A model generated the notes under the pieces. That model saw only the letters and a list, made by a program, of their open reading frames with translations, did no database searches and had not been told where the DNA came from. Below, in pieces: positions 5,482 to 7,363 of a stretch of DNA of 7,363 nt (positions are counted from its first letter, which is position 1; each line of letters begins with the position of its first letter). The stretch spans positions 1-7,363 of the forward strand of contig CAMNDA010000402.1 of NCBI GenBank assembly GCA_946534745.1, given 5' to 3'. This DNA comes from an uncultured Verrucomicrobiota bacterium. GTDB taxonomy: Bacteria; Verrucomicrobiota; Kiritimatiellia; RFP12; UBA3636. Both the position numbers and the translations under genes were made by a program.

Positions 5482-5506
5482 CGCCGTCGCTTCTGCACCT
5501 CCCGAC

Positions 5507-6043
5507 ATGAGCGACAAGATCTTCCTCGACAGCAACGGTCTCACGCGCGACAGCTTCACCCTCGCGCGCCGCATCTACGACTCCGGCTTCCGGCCCGACG
5601 TCATCATCGGCCTCTGGCGCGGCGGCACGCCCGTCGCGGTCGCCATCCAGGAGTTCCTCCACTACCTCGGCGTCGACTGCTACCACACCGCCGTCAAGAC
5701 CCAGGCCTACACCGGCATCGGCGAGCACAAGCACCCCGTCGTCGAGAACCTCGGCGTCCTGCTGGACCACCTCCGGGACGCCGAGCACGTCCTCGTCGTC
5801 GACGACATCTTCGACAGCGGCGACACGGTCGCCGCCGTGAAGGAGACGCTGAAGCCCTTCGTGAAGGACCTCCGCTTCGCCACGCTCTACTACAAGCCCG
5901 CCCGCTCCCGCTGGCCGTTCAAGCCCGAGTTCTACCTCAAGGAGACCGACTCCTGGCTCGTCTTCCCCCACGAGCTCATGGGCCTCACGCCCGAGGAGGT
6001 GCGCGAGAAGGACCCGGAGGTCGCCCGCCTGCTCGGACTCTAA
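5507..6043 (+). CDS. purine-type phosphoribosyltransferase (Hpt/XGPRT-like)
   Basis: 178 residues with the type I phosphoribosyltransferase signature V-L-V-V-D-D-I-F-D-S-G-D-T (95-107; Asp99 and Asp100 contact the PRPP ribose). An earlier G-L-W-R-G-G-T-P (35-42) forms the pyrophosphate loop. The C-terminal hood has D-S-W-L-V-F-P-H-E (148-156), where related hypoxanthine/guanine/xanthine enzymes often have W-[LIV]-x-F-P-W-E and the Trp stacks on the purine. It likely transfers ribose 5-phosphate from PRPP to a purine base in cytoplasmic salvage; which base is not decidable. The ATG at 5507 is chosen because it lies about 19 nt after the predicted transcription start and begins the conserved fold. 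The upstream in-frame extension to 5342 is translated repeat DNA. No Shine-Dalgarno sequence: the leader instead has CACCTCC (5496-5502). It lies 105 nt before mutL on the same strand. Confidence 0.9.
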   Translation: MSDKIFLDSNGLTRDSFTLARRIYDSGFRPDVIIGLWRGGTPVAVAIQEFLHYLGVDCYHTAVKTQAYTGIGEHKHPVVENLGVLLDHLRDAEHVLVVDDIFDSGDTVAAVKETLKPFVKDLRFATLYYKPARSRWPFKPEFYLKETDSWLVFPHELMGLTPEEVREKDPEVARLLGL

Positions 6044-6045
6044 TG

Positions 6046-6080
6046 GACAATGCTGAATGTTGAATGCTGAATGCTGAATG
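6046..6080 (+). repeat. five-unit heptamer tandem array directly after the phosphoribosyltransferase stop
   Basis: Plus-strand units: GACAATG, CTGAATG, TTGAATG, CTGAATG, CTGAATG. The array starts 3 nt after the last base of the stop codon TAA (6041-6043). It aligns with the array at 3333-3367 in the same orientation and phase (30/35 identical), including the flanking ATGG and the following GCCGGCC (6081-6087). Here the position equivalent to the HAD start codon reads ATT on the minus strand, and no minus-strand gene follows. Confidence 0.9.
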
Positions 6081-6089
6081 GCCGGCCCC

Positions 6090-6147
6090 TTCAACCGCTT
6101 CAACTCCTTCAACCCTTCAACCCTTCAACCCTTCAACCCTTCGACCC
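6090..6147 (+). repeat. seven-unit TTCAACCC array ending 1 nt before the mutL start
   Basis: TTCAAC-core units begin at 6090, 6099, 6108, 6116, 6124, 6132 and 6140. The first two steps are 9 nt and the rest 8 nt. The middle four (6108-6139) are identical TTCAACCC copies and the last is TTCGACCC. One G separates the array from ATG 6149. The coding strand has almost no G, so this would be an unstructured, pyrimidine- and A-rich mRNA leader. Confidence 0.92.
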
Positions 6148-6148
6148 G

Positions 6149-7363
6149 ATGCCGTCTGGTTCCCACATCCGGATCCTGAGCGAGGACGTCGCCAACAAGA
6201 TCGCCGCGGGCGAGGTGGTCGAGCGCCCCGCGTCGGTCGTGAAGGAGCTGATGGAGAACGCGCTCGATGCGGGCGCGACGCGCATCGACGTGACGATCAC
6301 CGCGGGCGGGCGCCGGCTCGTCTCGGTCTCCGACAACGGCTCCGGCATGGGTCGCGACGACGCGCTTCTCGCCCCCGAGCGCCAGGCCACCTCGAAGCTG
6401 CGCACGGCGGAGGACCTCGCGCGCATCGGCACGATGGGCTTCCGCGGCGAGGCGCTCCCCTCGATCGCGTCCGTCTCGCGCTTCACGCTGCGCACGCGCC
6501 GCGCGGAGGACGACGCCGGCACCGAGGTCGAGATCGTCGGCGGCCGCACGGTCGCCGTCCGCGACTGCGGCGCGCCCCCCGGCACGACGGTCGAGGTGCG
6601 CGACCTCTTCTTCAACGTCCCCGCGCGCCGCGCCTTCCTCCGCTCCTACGCCACCGAGCAGGCGCACGTCCGCGGCATGTTCCTCGTCCACGCCATCGCG
6701 TGGCCCGCCGTCGCCTTCTCGCTCGTGTGCGACGGCGACCCCGTCCACCGCCTCCGCCCCGCCGCCTCTCTGCGCGAGCGGCTCGACGACCTCTTCGGCG
6801 CGGGCTACATGGACGGCTTCGTCCCGATCGACCACGCGACCTCCGCCGTCCGCGTGACCGGCTGGGCCGGACTCCCCTCGCAGACGCGCGCCGACACCGC
6901 CGGGCAGTACGTCTTCGTGAACGGCCGACCCTCCACCGCGCCCGTCGTGCAGGCCGCCATCCGCGAATCCTACCCGCACCTGCCGCAGGGTCGCCGCCCC
7001 GTCCTCTTCCTCTTCCTCGAGCTTCCGCCCGAGGAGGTCGACGTCAACGTCCACCCCACCAAGCGCGAGGTCCGCTTCCGCGCCGTCGGGGCGGTCCGTG
7101 ACGCCGTCCTCGCCGCCCTCGCCAAGGCGCTCGGCGGCGTCCCGGGCGCCGCGCCCGCGCCTCCCGCGGCCCCGGCTCCGGAAGCGTCGGCCTCCGACCG
7201 CCTCGGCGGCTTCGGCCCCGCCCTTCCGCCCGGTCCGGTGCAGCCCACCTTCGCGCCGATCGACGACCGCACCTTCGCCCCGCCGGTCCCCGGCGGCGGC
7301 CTTTCCTCCGCGCGTGGCGGGGTGCCCGACCCCGCCACGCCGCTCCCGCCGCCGCCGGCAGGG
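6149..7363 (+). CDS. mutL: DNA mismatch repair protein MutL, N-terminal part (3' end outside window)
   Basis: The frame is open to the last base; 405 residues are visible of a protein usually about 600 long. The GHKL ATPase motifs are in order: N-K-I-A-A-G-E-V-V-E-R-P-A-S-V-V-K-E-L-M-E-N-A-L-D-A-G (16-42; Glu33 equals the E. coli catalytic Glu29, Asn37 is the Mg ligand), V-S-D-N-G-S-G-M (60-67; Asp62), A-T-S-K-L (80-84), G-F-R-G-E-A-L (97-103), and G-T-T-V-E-V-R-D-L-F-F-N-V-P-A-R-R. The transducer domain ends with V-D-V-N-V-H-P-T-K-R-E-V-R-F. From about residue 330 the sequence is a Pro/Ala/Gly-rich linker leading to the unseen C-terminal dimerisation domain. MutL links MutS mismatch recognition to strand incision. 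The usual R-H-A-T-S-K reads R-Q-A-T-S-K here (Gln79). No Shine-Dalgarno sequence: a TTCAACCC array abuts the start. Possibly co-transcribed with the phosphoribosyltransferase gene. Confidence 0.95.
   Translation, partial: MPSGSHIRILSEDVANKIAAGEVVERPASVVKELMENALDAGATRIDVTITAGGRRLVSVSDNGSGMGRDDALLAPERQATSKLRTAEDLARIGTMGFRGEALPSIASVSRFTLRTRRAEDDAGTEVEIVGGRTVAVRDCGAPPGTTVEVRDLFFNVPARRAFLRSYATEQAHVRGMFLVHAIAWPAVAFSLVCDGDPVHRLRPAASLRERLDDLFGAGYMDGFVPIDHATSAVRVTGWAGLPSQTRADTAGQYVFVNGRPSTAPVVQAAIRESYPHLPQGRRPVLFLFLELPPEEVDVNVHPTKREVRFRAVGAVRDAVLAALAKALGGVPGAAPAPPAAPAPEASASDRLGGFGPALPPGPVQPTFAPIDDRTFAPPVPGGGLSSARGGVPDPATPLPPPPAG

Larger units (their letters stand above)
5025..5506. other. 482-nt intergenic region without a gene
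   Basis: I find no credible coding sequence here. Open frames crossing it are low-complexity GC translations or extensions of the flanking genes. From left to right it holds a hairpin touching the regulator start, an AT-rich island (about 5060-5102) with a 20-nt near-palindrome, a small inverted repeat TCCGGTATCCGGA (5111-5123), a strong stem-loop (5157-5184) followed by T-rich DNA, a CCGGCCGGCCGG palindrome (5217-5228), a second AT-rich patch (5229-5260), two copies of a GC-rich palindromic repeat (5279-5422), and the phosphoribosyltransferase promoter. The genes on either side are transcribed away from it. Confidence 0.8.

Noticed and set aside
5342..5506. Upstream start (5342) for the phosphoribosyltransferase
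   Set aside because: The added 55 residues translate the palindromic repeat and lie upstream of the predicted promoter. The conserved fold begins at 5507.
6046..6147. CRISPR array
   Set aside because: Repeats are 7-9 nt and contiguous with no unique spacers, so they are tandem repeats and not a CRISPR array.
6064..7101. A plus-strand open frame overlapping mutL
   Set aside because: It is a different frame from mutL, starts inside the tandem arrays and is an Arg/Pro/Ala-rich low-complexity translation. The mutL frame carries all expected motifs.

Overview
The window is a visibly GC-rich bacterial chromosome segment with strong C preference at third codon positions. It encodes seven genes: two housekeeping genes cut by the window edges (hrpB and mutL) and five accessory or metabolic genes. 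Several boundaries between genes carry short tandem arrays of 7-9 nt units (ATNNGACC, CATTCAG, TTCAACCC). From general familiarity, such arrays and their spurious translations (VRWSN-, IQHSAFNIQH- and FNPSTL-like peptides) recur in genomes of the Verrucomicrobiota/Kiritimatiellota/Lentisphaerota group. That lineage is therefore my best guess, but it is an inference and not proved here.

Layout, left to right. Positions 1-432 (+) are the C-terminal end of the helicase HrpB. A consensus sigma70-type promoter (497-525) then drives a monocistronic Thr/Ser-rich lipoprotein gene (597-1802, +), closed by a textbook intrinsic terminator (1824-1860). An octamer array leads directly into a serine esterase (1914-2687, +). 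The esterase converges, with 8 nt between stop codons, on a minus-strand cluster. In transcription order this cluster is an XRE-type helix-turn-helix regulator with zinc ribbons (5024-4482), an amidohydrolase-2 family metallohydrolase (4461-3394) and a HAD-IA phosphatase (3331-2696). The first two lie 20 nt apart. The last two are separated by 62 nt, most of it a heptamer array whose register includes the HAD start codon.

The 482-nt gap 5025-5506 is the main non-coding region. It holds an AT-rich island with a 20-nt near-palindrome and a cluster of related 9-mers (TTATCGACA-like), a strong hairpin, and two 92%-identical copies of a GC-rich palindromic repeat. Rightward from it run a purine-type phosphoribosyltransferase (5507-6043) and mutL (6149 to the window end). 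The intergenic region between these two is built almost wholly from two tandem arrays.

No single pathway ties the genes together. The likely functional unit is the regulator-amidohydrolase-phosphatase cluster, a small catabolic or salvage operon that may be autoregulated through the AT-rich palindrome. Only the lipoprotein gene has a recognisable Shine-Dalgarno sequence. The other internal starts lack one, and three of them (esterase, HAD, mutL) are preceded directly by a G-poor tandem array. These start-abutting arrays are the most interesting and least explained feature of the window.
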